Assembly (NCBI GenBank): GCA_002418885.1
Contig: DIEZ01000041.1
Span: 1-24,066, forward strand
Reading direction: 5' to 3'
DNA from: Syntrophaceae bacterium UBA5761
Lineage (GTDB): Bacteria; Desulfobacterota; Syntrophia; Syntrophales; UBA4778
DNA length: 24,066 bases
Positions 7,815 to 16,000 of the stretch are shown one piece after another (within the stretch, counting starts at the first letter, position 1; each line of letters opens with the position of its first letter). The notes beneath the pieces were generated by a model. It searched no databases and was not told the origin of the DNA. It saw nothing but the letters and a program-made list of their open reading frames with translations. The translations under genes were made by a program, and so were the position numbers.

Positions 7815-9239
7815 TCAACGGGAGGAGGGGGCGGTCTTCGCCTGGACTTTCTCTGCCTCCACGATCCACCCGCCGCCCATTGCCTTGTAAAGATTAACAA
7901 TGGCCTGGAAAAGGTTGCCCTTGGTCTGGATGTGACTTAGTTCGGCGGCGAAGAGGTTGCGGTTGGCGTCAAGCACCTCGAGATAGCTGCTGTACCCGTT
8001 TTCATACCGCATACCCGCGAGTTGACGGTAGTTCCGGAGCGCCTCGATCTGGCGGGACTCATACTCGAATTTTTCACGCGACTTGCGCTGATCCACGAGG
8101 GCGTCCTCCACCTCACGGAAGGCGGTCTGGATGGCCTGCTGGTAACCGTAGAGGGCCTGCCTTCGGACCGCTTCGGCAGCCCGGATTTGCCCGCTGATCC
8201 GGCCGGCGGTGAAGATCGGCGCCGTTACGTTGCCGGTGTAATTCCATGTCTTGGCCGCGCCGTGGAATAGGTTCGAAAGGTCCTCGCTGCTCGCACCGAA
8301 GAGACCTGTCAAGGAGATACTGGGGAAATACTGCGCTTTCGCGACGGCGATCCTGGCATTGGCGGCGATCAGTCCCTGCTCGGCCTGGCGGATGTCGGGA
8401 CGACGTTCCAGCAAGTCGGACGGCAGGCCCGCGGGAACAGCGGGAAGAACCAGTTGCTCCATCGACCGTCCCCGCCGGATCGCGCCGGGATTGCGGCCTA
8501 CGAGGGCGTTGAGGGCGTTTTCCTGCTGGGCGATCGATTTTTCGATCTGCGGGATCGTGGCGCGGGTCTGCTCGTAGTCCGATTTGACCTGGCTCAGCTC
8601 CACCTCGGAGATGAGGCCTCCGCTGAACCGGAGTTCGAAGAGCTTCAAGGAATCCTCCCGGGTCTTAACTGTCTGCCGGGCGATTTCAAGCTGTTGATCG
8701 AGATTGAGCAGCGACACGTAGCCGTTGGCCACGGCCGTCACAAGGGTGAGGACGACGGCACGGCGCGCCTCTTCAGTGCTGAGCAGGTCGGCGCGGGCCG
8801 CCTCTGTGGCACGTCTCAACTTCCCCCAGACATCGATCTCCCAGGAAGCGCTGAGAGCACCCTGGAAGGTATTGTAGGTCGGCGAAAAGTAGACCGGGGC
8901 ATAGCCCTCCTCCGTGACCCGCTGCCTCCCCGCCGAGGCGCCGGCGCCCGCCTGGGGGAAAAGGTCCGCCCGCGTTGCCCCGTAACGGCCGAGGAACTCT
9001 TCGACCCTTGCCGAAGCGGTGAGAAGATCCTTGTTCTCCCGCAGAGCAGTCCGGATAAGGTCGTTCAGAGCCGGATCATTGAATTGTTCCCACCAGATCG
9101 TGTTGGAGATTTCCCTGGCGTCCTTCTCCTCGAAACGCCACGCCTTCGGAGACTCGACCTCGGGACGCCGGTAGTCCTTGCCGATGGTGCACCCGACTAA
9201 CGCGAGGACGATCAGGGCGGTTACAACGATCTTACTCAT
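7815..9239 (-). CDS. RND efflux outer-membrane lipoprotein (NodT/OprM family)
   Basis: Outer-membrane channel of the adjacent RND pump (474 aa, typical length). The signal peptide ends in the lipobox LVGC with lipidated Cys17. It is followed by DYRRPEVESP and by the TolC-like repeats with long helices expected in this family; the segment ERRPDIRQAEQGLIAANARI is a strong family mark. Start chosen at ATG 9239 because AGGAGGG lies about 8 bases upstream and it gives a proper lipoprotein signal; an upstream in-frame ATG at 9293 would place 18 charged residues before it. The start overlaps the last 8 bases of the RND gene, showing translational coupling. Confidence 0.93.
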   Translation of the reverse strand: MSKIVVTALIVLALVGCTIGKDYRRPEVESPKAWRFEEKDAREISNTIWWEQFNDPALNDLIRTALRENKDLLTASARVEEFLGRYGATRADLFPQAGAGASAGRQRVTEEGYAPVYFSPTYNTFQGALSASWEIDVWGKLRRATEAARADLLSTEEARRAVVLTLVTAVANGYVSLLNLDQQLEIARQTVKTREDSLKLFELRFSGGLISEVELSQVKSDYEQTRATIPQIEKSIAQQENALNALVGRNPGAIRRGRSMEQLVLPAVPAGLPSDLLERRPDIRQAEQGLIAANARIAVAKAQYFPSISLTGLFGASSEDLSNLFHGAAKTWNYTGNVTAPIFTAGRISGQIRAAEAVRRQALYGYQQAIQTAFREVEDALVDQRKSREKFEYESRQIEALRNYRQLAGMRYENGYSSYLEVLDANRNLFAAELSHIQTKGNLFQAIVNLYKAMGGGWIVEAEKVQAKTAPSSR

Positions 9240-12200
9240 GATCGACGCCCTCCTGATGTGTCGTTCCTTCCTGTCTTCCGGATCGGTGTTCACTCCATTG
9301 CTCCAGGATGAGGAAGAAGAGCGGGACGAAGAAGACCGCGATCAGCGTTGCGCCGAGCATGCCGCCGATGACGCCGGTTCCGATGGAGTGCCGGCTGTTG
9401 GCGGAGGCCCCCGTGGCGACGGCCAGGGGAACGCACCCTAGGATGAAGGCGAGAGACGTCATGACGATGGGACGGAACCGCTGTCGCGCCGCCTCGACCG
9501 CAGCGTCAAACAACGGCATGCCTTCCCTGCGCTTGAGCACGGCGAATTCGACGATGAGTATGGCATTCTTGGACGCCAGGGCTATGAGCGTGATGAGACC
9601 GATCTGGAAATAGATATCGTTTTCGATCTGCCGCAGCCAGATGGAAATCAGCGCCCCAAAAAGGGCGAAGGGCACCGCCATCAAGACGCCGAAGGGGAGC
9701 GACCACTTCTCGTACTGGGCGGCAAGGATCAGAAAGACCATGAGGAGGCCAAAGGCGAAAACCATTGACGAGGCTACGCCGGCCTTCTTCGCCTCGAAGG
9801 CCTCACCGCTCCAGGCAAAGGAGTAGTCCGCCGGCAGAACCTCGCGGGCCACCCGTTCCATGGCCTCGATCGCCTGCCCGGAGCTGTAACCCGGGGCGGC
9901 GTTTCCCATCACCCTTGCCGCGGGGAAGTTGTTGAAGCGCGTGACCAGATCGGCCCCCGATGCGTATTTCATTGTGATAACCGCTTTTATGGGAACCATC
10001 TGGCCCTTGTGCGAGCGTACGTATACCTCGTCAATATCATCCGGCTTCGAACGGTAGTGCGGATCGGCCTGCACGATGACCTGCCAGAGGCGGCTGTACT
10101 TGTTGAACTGGCTGACGTATACGGACCCGAACAGAATCTGCAGCGTGTCGTAAATCTCCTCCACGGGAACGCCGAGCGTCTCCGCCTTCTCCCGGTCCAC
10201 GTCCACGCGCATCTGCTGCGAGAAGGGGCGCATGGACGACTGCACGCCGTACAGCTCGGGCTGCCTGTTCGCGCGGGCGACGAAGTCGTAAGTCACGGTC
10301 CCCAGCTTGGCAACGCTGCCTTCACCACGGCTCTGGATCCAGAATTCAAACCCTCCCGCTGTTCCCAGGCCGGGGATGGAAGGCGGGTTCAGGGGGAGAA
10401 CCAGCCCCTCGCGTATCCCGGCGAACCCCGCCATGGCCCCTTCGATCAGAGCGGGCACTTTCATGGTTTCTCCCTTCCGGGCCTCATAATCCTTCAAAGA
10501 AACGAAGATGGTCCCGGCATTGGTCTGGACCTGAGAGTCGATGAGGCTGAACCCGTCCACCTCGACGACGTCCTTGACGGCGGGAAACTGGGAGAGAATC
10601 TGCCCGGCCGCTCGGTTCACATCCCCGGTCCGGTCGAGGCTTGCCGTGTCGGGCAGGAAACTCACGCCCAAGATGCTGCACTGGTCCTCCGGAGGGACGA
10701 AGCTCGTAGGAATGAACCGGAACAAGAAAACGACTGCCCCTATCACTGCGATGTAGCACCCCAGGGCGAGGAGTCTGTTCATCATCATCCAGCGGACTCC
10801 TTCAGCGTAGCGGGCCGTTATCCTTTCGAAGATTTCATCGAACCACCTGAAAAAACGGTTCTTCGGACCCTGATGAGGGGAGAGTAGGATTGCCGCCAGC
10901 GCGGGCGACAGGGTCAGTGCGACGATTCCCGAGATCACCACGGAGATGGCGATGGTTATGGCGAACTGCTTATAGAGCTGTCCGGTCACGCCGCCCAGAA
11001 AACCTACAGGGATGAAGACGGCGCAGAGAACGAGAACGATGGCGATCACGGGCCCCGTCACTTCTTCCATCGCCTTCTTCGCCGCATCCTTCGGCGGGAG
11101 GCCGAGCTGGGTCATGTTGCGCTCAACGTTTTCAATCACCACGATGGCGTCGTCCACGACGATCCCAATCGCCAGAACCATCCCGAACAGGGTCAACATG
11201 TTTATCGAGAACCCGAACAGGGTCATCCCGATGGCGGTGCCGATGATCGAAACGGGAACGGCCAGGATCGGGATCACGGTCGACCGTACGGTCTGAAGGA
11301 AAAGGAAGACCACGAGAATGACTAGTAGACAGGCCTCGAAGAAGGTAGTCACCACCTCCTTGATGGAGGCGCGGACAAACTTTGTTGCGTCTATCGCGAT
11401 CGTATAATCGATCCCGTCGGGAAAACTTTTCTTCATCTCGGCCAAGGTCTTCGTGACTTGGGTGGAGACGTCCAGGGCATTCGCGCCGGCCTGCTGGTAA
11501 ACGCCTATGAGTGTCGTCTTTTTCCCGTTTATCCGACAGCGCACGGAGTAATCCCTCGAACCGAGCTGGGCGCGGCCAACATCCTTGAGCCTTACGATGG
11601 CCGTGCCGTCGGCGCTCGTCCTCAGGATGACATTCTCGAACTCTTCGGCCTCCAGGAACCGTCCCCTGGTCGAAACCGTGAAGGTCTGTTCGACCCGGCC
11701 CTCAGTGGGGGACTGTCCGATCTGTCCCACGGCGAACTGCTGGTTCTGCTTCCTGATTGCGTCGGCCACGTCGCTTGCCGTGATGCCGAGTTGGGCCATG
11801 CGGTCCGGTTTCAGCCAGATGCGCATCGCGTAGTCAGGCATGCTGAGGATAGAGGCCTGGCTCGCCCCGGGTATCCTCTTCAGGGCGTCCAGGATGTATA
11901 GATTCGTGTAGTTGGCCACATAGGTCTCGTCGTAACGTTCATCGGGGGAGTAGACACCGATGATCATCATGAAGGTGGAGGATCTTTTCTGCACCTGTAC
12001 GCCCTGCTGGGTGACGGCCTGCGGGAGCTGCGGCAGGGCGAGATTCACACGGTTCTGGACGTCCACCTGCGCCATCTCGGGATTTGTGCCGATGTCGAAA
12101 TACACGCTGAGGGACATGTTGCCGGTGTTGGAACTCGTGGACATCATGTATATCATGTTGTCGGCGCCGTTGACCTGCAGTTCTATGGGAGCGGCGACAT

Positions 12201-12381
12201 TCTGCGAGACCACCTCGGAGTTGGCTCCCGGGTACAGGGCTGTAACCGTTATTTGGGGAGGCGTGATTTCAGGAAACTGCGCAATAGGCAGGTTAAAGAG
12301 GGCGACGAGACCGGCGACGACGATGACGATGGAAATGATGGAGGCAAAGACCGGCCGGTCGATGAAGAAGCGGGAGATCAT
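9232..12381 (-). CDS. RND efflux transporter, AcrB/MexB-like (HAE1)
   Basis: Inner-membrane proton-driven pump (1049 aa). N-terminal RFFIDRPVFA, a first transmembrane helix and two large periplasmic loops match HAE1 pumps of hydrophobic and amphiphilic compounds. The proton-relay residues are in place: Asp410/Asp411 in IVVDDAIVVIEN, Lys938 in LASKNAILIVEF and Arg970 in RFRPIVMTS. The pump is therefore predicted to be active. It begins 13 bases after the membrane fusion protein gene and its end overlaps the outer-membrane factor. Substrates cannot be predicted. Heavy-metal pumps of the CzcA type have a different relay signature, so that alternative is unlikely. Confidence 0.95.
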   Translation of the reverse strand: MISRFFIDRPVFASIISIVIVVAGLVALFNLPIAQFPEITPPQITVTALYPGANSEVVSQNVAAPIELQVNGADNMIYMMSTSSNTGNMSLSVYFDIGTNPEMAQVDVQNRVNLALPQLPQAVTQQGVQVQKRSSTFMMIIGVYSPDERYDETYVANYTNLYILDALKRIPGASQASILSMPDYAMRIWLKPDRMAQLGITASDVADAIRKQNQQFAVGQIGQSPTEGRVEQTFTVSTRGRFLEAEEFENVILRTSADGTAIVRLKDVGRAQLGSRDYSVRCRINGKKTTLIGVYQQAGANALDVSTQVTKTLAEMKKSFPDGIDYTIAIDATKFVRASIKEVVTTFFEACLLVILVVFLFLQTVRSTVIPILAVPVSIIGTAIGMTLFGFSINMLTLFGMVLAIGIVVDDAIVVIENVERNMTQLGLPPKDAAKKAMEEVTGPVIAIVLVLCAVFIPVGFLGGVTGQLYKQFAITIAISVVISGIVALTLSPALAAILLSPHQGPKNRFFRWFDEIFERITARYAEGVRWMMMNRLLALGCYIAVIGAVVFLFRFIPTSFVPPEDQCSILGVSFLPDTASLDRTGDVNRAAGQILSQFPAVKDVVEVDGFSLIDSQVQTNAGTIFVSLKDYEARKGETMKVPALIEGAMAGFAGIREGLVLPLNPPSIPGLGTAGGFEFWIQSRGEGSVAKLGTVTYDFVARANRQPELYGVQSSMRPFSQQMRVDVDREKAETLGVPVEEIYDTLQILFGSVYVSQFNKYSRLWQVIVQADPHYRSKPDDIDEVYVRSHKGQMVPIKAVITMKYASGADLVTRFNNFPAARVMGNAAPGYSSGQAIEAMERVAREVLPADYSFAWSGEAFEAKKAGVASSMVFAFGLLMVFLILAAQYEKWSLPFGVLMAVPFALFGALISIWLRQIENDIYFQIGLITLIALASKNAILIVEFAVLKRREGMPLFDAAVEAARQRFRPIVMTSLAFILGCVPLAVATGASANSRHSIGTGVIGGMLGATLIAVFFVPLFFLILEQWSEHRSGRQEGTTHQEGVDHE

Positions 12382-12394
12382 GCGGGAGATCCTG

Positions 12395-13642
12395 TCATTT
12401 CTTCACCGGTGCGGATGGGGCTTCCTGCTTCTCGGCCCGGGCACCGGGCGGTTTTGCGCCCACAGGGGTCGGTTCGACGATCTTGACGGGGACGCCCGCT
12501 GCGAGTTTTATGATGCCGTCCACGACCAGCATTTCATCGAGTTTCAGGCCTTCGGTGACGAAACACTCGTCGCCGTACCATTCCCCGACGACGACGTTTC
12601 GAAGTTCCGCCTGCCCCTCCTTGTTGACGACCCAGACGAAATGGCCCTTCGCTCCCTGCTGGACGGCGCGGCGCGGCACCGTGACGGCCTTGGGACGGAC
12701 GGCGCCGATGAGATACACCCGCACGAACTGCCCGGGCCTCAACTGCGACACACTCCGAGGATTGGAAAGGGAGGCGCGCACGAGAAATGTGCCCGTTTCC
12801 TGGCTGAAGGTCGGTTCGGCGAAGGTAAGGACACCCTTTTGCGGGAAGACGGTCCCGTCGGCGAGAACCACCTTCACCGAGTAGTTATCCCCGGGGGGCA
12901 ACTTGAGCAGGCCCAATTTGACCCCCTCCTTCAGCTTCAGGAACTCGTTTTCCGAGACACTGAAGGTTACCCAGATCGGATCGATCTTGGCCACGTAAGT
13001 CAACAGACTTTCCGGCCCCACGGCTATATAGCTGCCTTCCTGTTTCTTCGCCCGGCTCGACAGGCCGGTCACAGGGGAACGGATCGTCGTGTAGCTCAGG
13101 TTCAATTCTGCCTGGCGCACCTTCCCCTGGGCGGCTATTACCGCCGCCTGGGAGACCCGTTCATTTCCGATCGCGTCGTCGAGGTCTTTCTTGCTTACGG
13201 CATTTTTTTCCGCGAGGGGCTTGATTCGGGCGAGGTTAGCCTTGGCGTTGGCAAGCCGGGCTTCCTGCTGGGCCAACTCACCCTTAGCCTCTTGCAGTGA
13301 CGCCTCGAAAGGACGGCGGTCCATCTGGAACATGACCTGTCCCGCTTTGACGATCTCACCCTCTTCGTATAATCGCTTTTCCAGGAAACCGTCCACACGG
13401 GAGCGGATTTCCACCTGATGGGAACTTTCCGTCTGGCCGATGAATTCAAATTCTACCGGAATGTCGCGGGGCGTGATCTTGACGGCCGTCACTTCCACAG
13501 GGCCGTGGAGGCCTTCGGCCTTCTGCTCTTTCTTGCATCCCGTCAGAACCGCGAACGAAAGACAGAGACAGATGGTCATGAGGAGATAAGGTATCCATGA
13601 AATCGAGGGGCGTCGAGGATTGCACCTATTCAACGGGGTCAT
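12395..13642 (-). CDS. RND periplasmic adaptor (membrane fusion lipoprotein, AcrA/MexA-like)
   Basis: Adaptor linking the RND pump to the outer-membrane channel (415 aa). A signal peptide ends in LTGC with lipidated Cys36. The lipoyl half-motifs (about 75-115 and 185-205, including RSPVTG) surround an alpha-helical hairpin (about 112-185), followed by beta-barrel and membrane-proximal domains and an Ala/Pro-rich tail. ATG 13642 gives a long signal n-region of 20 residues and has only AGGGA upstream; ATG 13579 would give a minimal lipoprotein signal and remains possible. It is first gene of the efflux operon, with a promoter candidate about 70 bases upstream. No TetR- or MarR-type repressor gene is adjacent. 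Confidence 0.92.
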   Translation of the reverse strand: MTPLNRCNPRRPSISWIPYLLMTICLCLSFAVLTGCKKEQKAEGLHGPVEVTAVKITPRDIPVEFEFIGQTESSHQVEIRSRVDGFLEKRLYEEGEIVKAGQVMFQMDRRPFEASLQEAKGELAQQEARLANAKANLARIKPLAEKNAVSKKDLDDAIGNERVSQAAVIAAQGKVRQAELNLSYTTIRSPVTGLSSRAKKQEGSYIAVGPESLLTYVAKIDPIWVTFSVSENEFLKLKEGVKLGLLKLPPGDNYSVKVVLADGTVFPQKGVLTFAEPTFSQETGTFLVRASLSNPRSVSQLRPGQFVRVYLIGAVRPKAVTVPRRAVQQGAKGHFVWVVNKEGQAELRNVVVGEWYGDECFVTEGLKLDEMLVVDGIIKLAAGVPVKIVEPTPVGAKPPGARAEKQEAPSAPVKK

Positions 13643-13713
13643 ATTCCCTGCCGTTCCGGGCGAAGCTTCTTGTTTCTCCGTAGCAAAAGGAGGTTCCGAT
13701 TACATTGTTTCGT

Positions 13714-13742
13714 TATTTAGAAAATAAGCTTAAGGGTGTCAA
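13714..13742 (-). promoter_or_regulatory. Promoter candidate of the efflux operon
   Basis: On the minus strand a perfect -35 (TTGACA, plus coordinates 13737-13742) is followed after 17 bases by TAAATA (13714-13719), a poor -10 with 3 of 6 matches. The surrounding A+T-rich stretch, the only one between the TlpA-like and adaptor genes, supports a promoter here. Confidence 0.4.
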
Positions 13743-13801
13743 GGGATAAAACAGGTCGCACCGAGTTGTCTAAAGTAAAAGGGTAATCGGCTCAAGAGAA
13801 A

Positions 13802-14308
13802 TCAAAACTGTTTCAACAGCAGGGCATCCAAAGAGCGGCAGTTCCAGCAGATGATCTTACCATTCCTGTCCACGAGGATCTTCGCCGGCACTCCGCGCAC
13901 GCCGTAATCGGTCATGACCTTCCCCTGCGTGTCGACCAGTACGGGATAGGGCAGCGAATGCTTTGTTGCGTAAGCGGCGGCCTTTCTTTGCGACTCCATG
14001 ACGTTGATGTAGAGGACAACCAACCCCTTCGGGCCGTACCGGGAGTAGATTTCCTTGTAAGCAGGTATCTCCCGGCGGCACATAGGGCACCAGGTCGTAC
14101 CGAAGACGATGAACATCGGCCGCCCCCTGTAGTTGCTCATCCGGTATTCCCGGCCTTGCAGGTCTTCCAGGACAAAATCAGGGGCAACGCCGTCACGCGT
14201 TGCGCCTTCCGCCGGTGGAAGCCCAAGGTTCGACAGGTCGCCCTTCGGGGGAAGAAAGACCAGGACGCCCGCCAAAAGTACCGCAAACAATCTCACCAAT
14301 CCGTTCAT
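13802..14308 (-). CDS. TlpA/ResA-like thiol-disulfide oxidoreductase with an extra C-terminal CxxC
   Basis: Predicted periplasmic thioredoxin-fold protein (168 aa). An N-terminal hydrophobic segment (about 4-20) is a signal peptide or anchor. The redoxin domain shows APDFVLEDLQG (42-52), active-site TTWCPMC with Cys74 and Cys77, and the cis-proline Pro141 in RGVPAK. A second pair, CWNC (Cys154 and Cys157), lies 11 residues from the end and is not part of the usual TlpA or ResA fold. It follows the CcdA gene by 10 bases with GAGAGGGA before ATG 14308, so CcdA is the likely electron donor. It could reduce apocytochrome or other periplasmic thiols. No haem-handling genes are in the window. Confidence 0.88.
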   Translation of the reverse strand: MNGLVRLFAVLLAGVLVFLPPKGDLSNLGLPPAEGATRDGVAPDFVLEDLQGREYRMSNYRGRPMFIVFGTTWCPMCRREIPAYKEIYSRYGPKGLVVLYINVMESQRKAAAYATKHSLPYPVLVDTQGKVMTDYGVRGVPAKILVDRNGKIICWNCRSLDALLLKQF

Positions 14309-14318
14309 GACATCCCTC

Positions 14319-15041
14319 TCAAAACCAGAGTTTCCCGGCTGTGATCAGAAAGTATTCCCCTGCCCCGATAAAGACCCAGCCGAAGATTTTCTTGACCCTG
14401 ACCGTCCATTCCCCTCTCCTCGGAAGGCTCACGAGAAGTCCCGTGAAAGCACCGACCAGGACGAGGAGCGTGCCGACGCCGAGGGAAAAGACGAAGAAAA
14501 GACTTATGCCGAAGAGTATGTTTTGTTTCGAGGCCACATACCCGAGGAGGACCGCACAAACCGGCGCCGTGCAGGGACCCATCACTATGCCCGAAAGGGC
14601 CCCCAGGACGGCGCTGCCGACAATCCCCTGTCGTTCTTTCATCGATGCCCTCACGGCAAAACCAGGCTGCCAGGACAGGGAAAAGACCCCCAGCATAGAA
14701 AGGCCCATGAAAATACAGAGGTTGCCGACGAAAAAAAAGGTCCACGGGTTGGACTGGATCTCCCCGAACAGACGGCCGGTCAGCGCCGCAAAGGCCCCGA
14801 GAATGGTATACGTAACGGCAATCCCCAGGACATAGGCAACCGAGAGCACAAAGCCCCTTGCCCTCGAGGCGCCGCCCCGCGCGCCCGTGTAAGCGGCAAG
14901 GATAGGGATTATGGGGTAGATGCAGGGAGTGAAGCTCACAAGCAGACCGCCCGCGTAAGCGGCCGCGTAGGCGAGGGCAGAAGACCCCTGAAGGTACAAC
15001 TCAAGATTGCCGATAACCTCTTCGATCACGTTCGACACCAT
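14319..15041 (-). CDS. ccdA: CcdA-type membrane electron carrier (DsbD transmembrane family)
   Basis: Polytopic inner-membrane protein (240 aa) that passes electrons from cytoplasmic thioredoxin to periplasmic thiol proteins. The two redox cysteines are in the family contexts SFTPCIYPI (Cys40) and MGPCTAPV (Cys157), each in a transmembrane helix and followed by proline-rich turns. At least six hydrophobic segments are visible. Cys162, five residues after the second redox cysteine, is an additional intramembrane cysteine. ATG 15041 follows the M50 protease gene by 12 bases and precedes the TlpA-like gene by 10, indicating one operon. Its short length with no periplasmic domains matches CcdA rather than full DsbD. 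Confidence 0.92.
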   Translation of the reverse strand: MVSNVIEEVIGNLELYLQGSSALAYAAAYAGGLLVSFTPCIYPIIPILAAYTGARGGASRARGFVLSVAYVLGIAVTYTILGAFAALTGRLFGEIQSNPWTFFFVGNLCIFMGLSMLGVFSLSWQPGFAVRASMKERQGIVGSAVLGALSGIVMGPCTAPVCAVLLGYVASKQNILFGISLFFVFSLGVGTLLVLVGAFTGLLVSLPRRGEWTVRVKKIFGWVFIGAGEYFLITAGKLWF

Positions 15042-15053
15042 GGACCGATCGCA

Positions 15054-15902
15054 TCAAAACGGTACGGGAGTAAAGGTTGCGACGAAGAGAGCAAGGGTCA
15101 TCCAGCCTACAACCCTTCTCTTCCTGTCGAGCGTCACCCACTCGTAAACCACCGGCGGGTGGTAAATCCCCAGGAGGACGAGGAGGACGACCCAGATCAA
15201 CCATCCGCTCCATCCGATGACACCCAGCACAAACAATAGCGCGATGACGGCGGCGGCAACTTTGCGCTGCCTGCGGCCGAGTATTGCGTAGGCAACGTGT
15301 CCGCCGTCGAGCTGGCCGACGGGGAGGAGGTTGAGGGAGGTTACCAGCAGGCCTATCCACCCCGAAAAGGCCACGGGATGAAGGATGATGTTCGCCTCGG
15401 CGGGGATATAGCCGTGAACAACCCAGTTCAGGAACGCAAAAAGCAATGATGTGCCGAGCTCTATCCCGCCTTCCGCCGCCCCCGGCCTTACCTCGGAAAC
15501 GATCAATCCGGCAACGACCACCGGTACGGCCGCGATCATCCCTGCTATCGGGCCTGCGGCCCCGATGTCGAGAAGGACCCTCCTGTCCATGATCGGCGAC
15601 TTCATCTTGATGAAGGCCCCGAAGGTTCCGATGAAGGAAGGCGCGGGGATGAAATAAGGGAGCGTGACCTCGACCCCGTGCCTTTTGGAAACGAAGTAAT
15701 GCCCGAATTCATGAGACCCGAGGATAAAAAGCAGGGTGACCGAAAAGGGAAGTCCCTCCCACAGGCGGCCGGGTTCCGCGAGGGGGTCGACTCCCCGTTG
15801 CAAGGCACCGGCAACGAGGGTCGCCGCCGCGGTCACGAGCAAGAGAACGATGTTTACGTATGGGACCCGCTCAGGATGTCTTTTACCGTACGTGATCTTC
15901 AT
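15054..15902 (-). CDS. Site-2 protease family (M50) membrane metalloprotease
   Basis: Intramembrane zinc protease (282 aa). The zinc motif HEFGH (64-68, with His64, Glu65 and His68) lies in a transmembrane helix. The third ligand is Asp199 in NLLPVGQLDGGH (191-202). GAFIKMKSPI (95-104) and the absence of a PDZ domain resemble the EGY/sporulation-type branch rather than RseP. About six or seven hydrophobic segments are present. ATG 15902 has no ribosome binding site of its own and lies only 13 bases after the T-run of a hairpin. The end of a tiny leader frame overlaps the start as ATGA. It heads the operon with ccdA and the TlpA-like gene. Its substrate, possibly an anti-sigma factor or a membrane regulator, is unknown. 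Confidence 0.93.
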   Translation of the reverse strand: MKITYGKRHPERVPYVNIVLLLVTAAATLVAGALQRGVDPLAEPGRLWEGLPFSVTLLFILGSHEFGHYFVSKRHGVEVTLPYFIPAPSFIGTFGAFIKMKSPIMDRRVLLDIGAAGPIAGMIAAVPVVVAGLIVSEVRPGAAEGGIELGTSLLFAFLNWVVHGYIPAEANIILHPVAFSGWIGLLVTSLNLLPVGQLDGGHVAYAILGRRQRKVAAAVIALLFVLGVIGWSGWLIWVVLLVLLGIYHPPVVYEWVTLDRKRRVVGWMTLALFVATFTPVPF

Positions 15903-15950
15903 GATTGATGACGCAAAGAAAAAGGGACCATTACGTCATGATCCCTTCCC
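15899..15950 (-). promoter_or_regulatory. Possible translated leader / attenuator before the M50 gene
   Basis: On the minus strand GGGAAGGG (plus coordinates 15943-15950) precedes ATG-ACG-TAA (15931-15939). The TAA shares a base with a second ATG (15931) that opens a 10-codon frame ending in TGA at 15899-15901, which overlaps the M50 ATG at 15902. These elements overlap a hairpin with a T-run. The arrangement would allow translation to be handed on to the M50 gene and would also disturb the hairpin. It may be chance in so short a sequence. Confidence 0.25.
15915..15946 (-). terminator. Hairpin with T-run (terminator or attenuator) just before the M50 gene
   Basis: Read on the minus strand, AGGGA pairs with TCCCT and an inner CAT/ATG step adds to the stem after one mismatch (15923-15946). 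TTTTTCTTT follows at once (15923-15915). The stem is modest, but the T-run is good. It lies downstream of another hairpin and 13 bases before the M50 start codon. Confidence 0.5.
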
Positions 15951-15969
15951 TGATGTGTATAGACGGTTC

Positions 15970-15992
15970 AAAAAATCCCGCTCGAAGCGAAA
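15970..15992 (-). terminator. Rho-independent terminator of the IhfB-like gene
   Basis: On the minus strand TTTCGCT pairs with AGCGGGA across a TCG loop (15976-15992). The stem has 7 pairs, two of them G-U, and is followed by six T (15975-15970). It begins 8 bases after the stop codon of the IhfB-like gene, the usual place. Confidence 0.65.
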
Positions 15993-16000
15993 AGCCCTGT

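Noticed and set aside
10009..10887. Plus-strand frame of 292 codons opposite the RND pump gene
   Set aside because: It is a His/Arg-rich antisense shadow of the conserved pump sequence.
11960..13300. Long open plus-strand frame of 446 codons opposite the RND pump and adaptor genes
   Set aside because: It lies antisense to two well-supported genes, crosses their junction and has no recognisable domain; G+C-rich codons produce such frames.
14133..15239. Long plus-strand frame opposite the tlpA-like, ccdA and M50 genes
   Set aside because: Its composition (Arg/Asp/Lys/Pro-rich) is typical of the antisense of membrane proteins, and no ribosome binding site or family match was seen.
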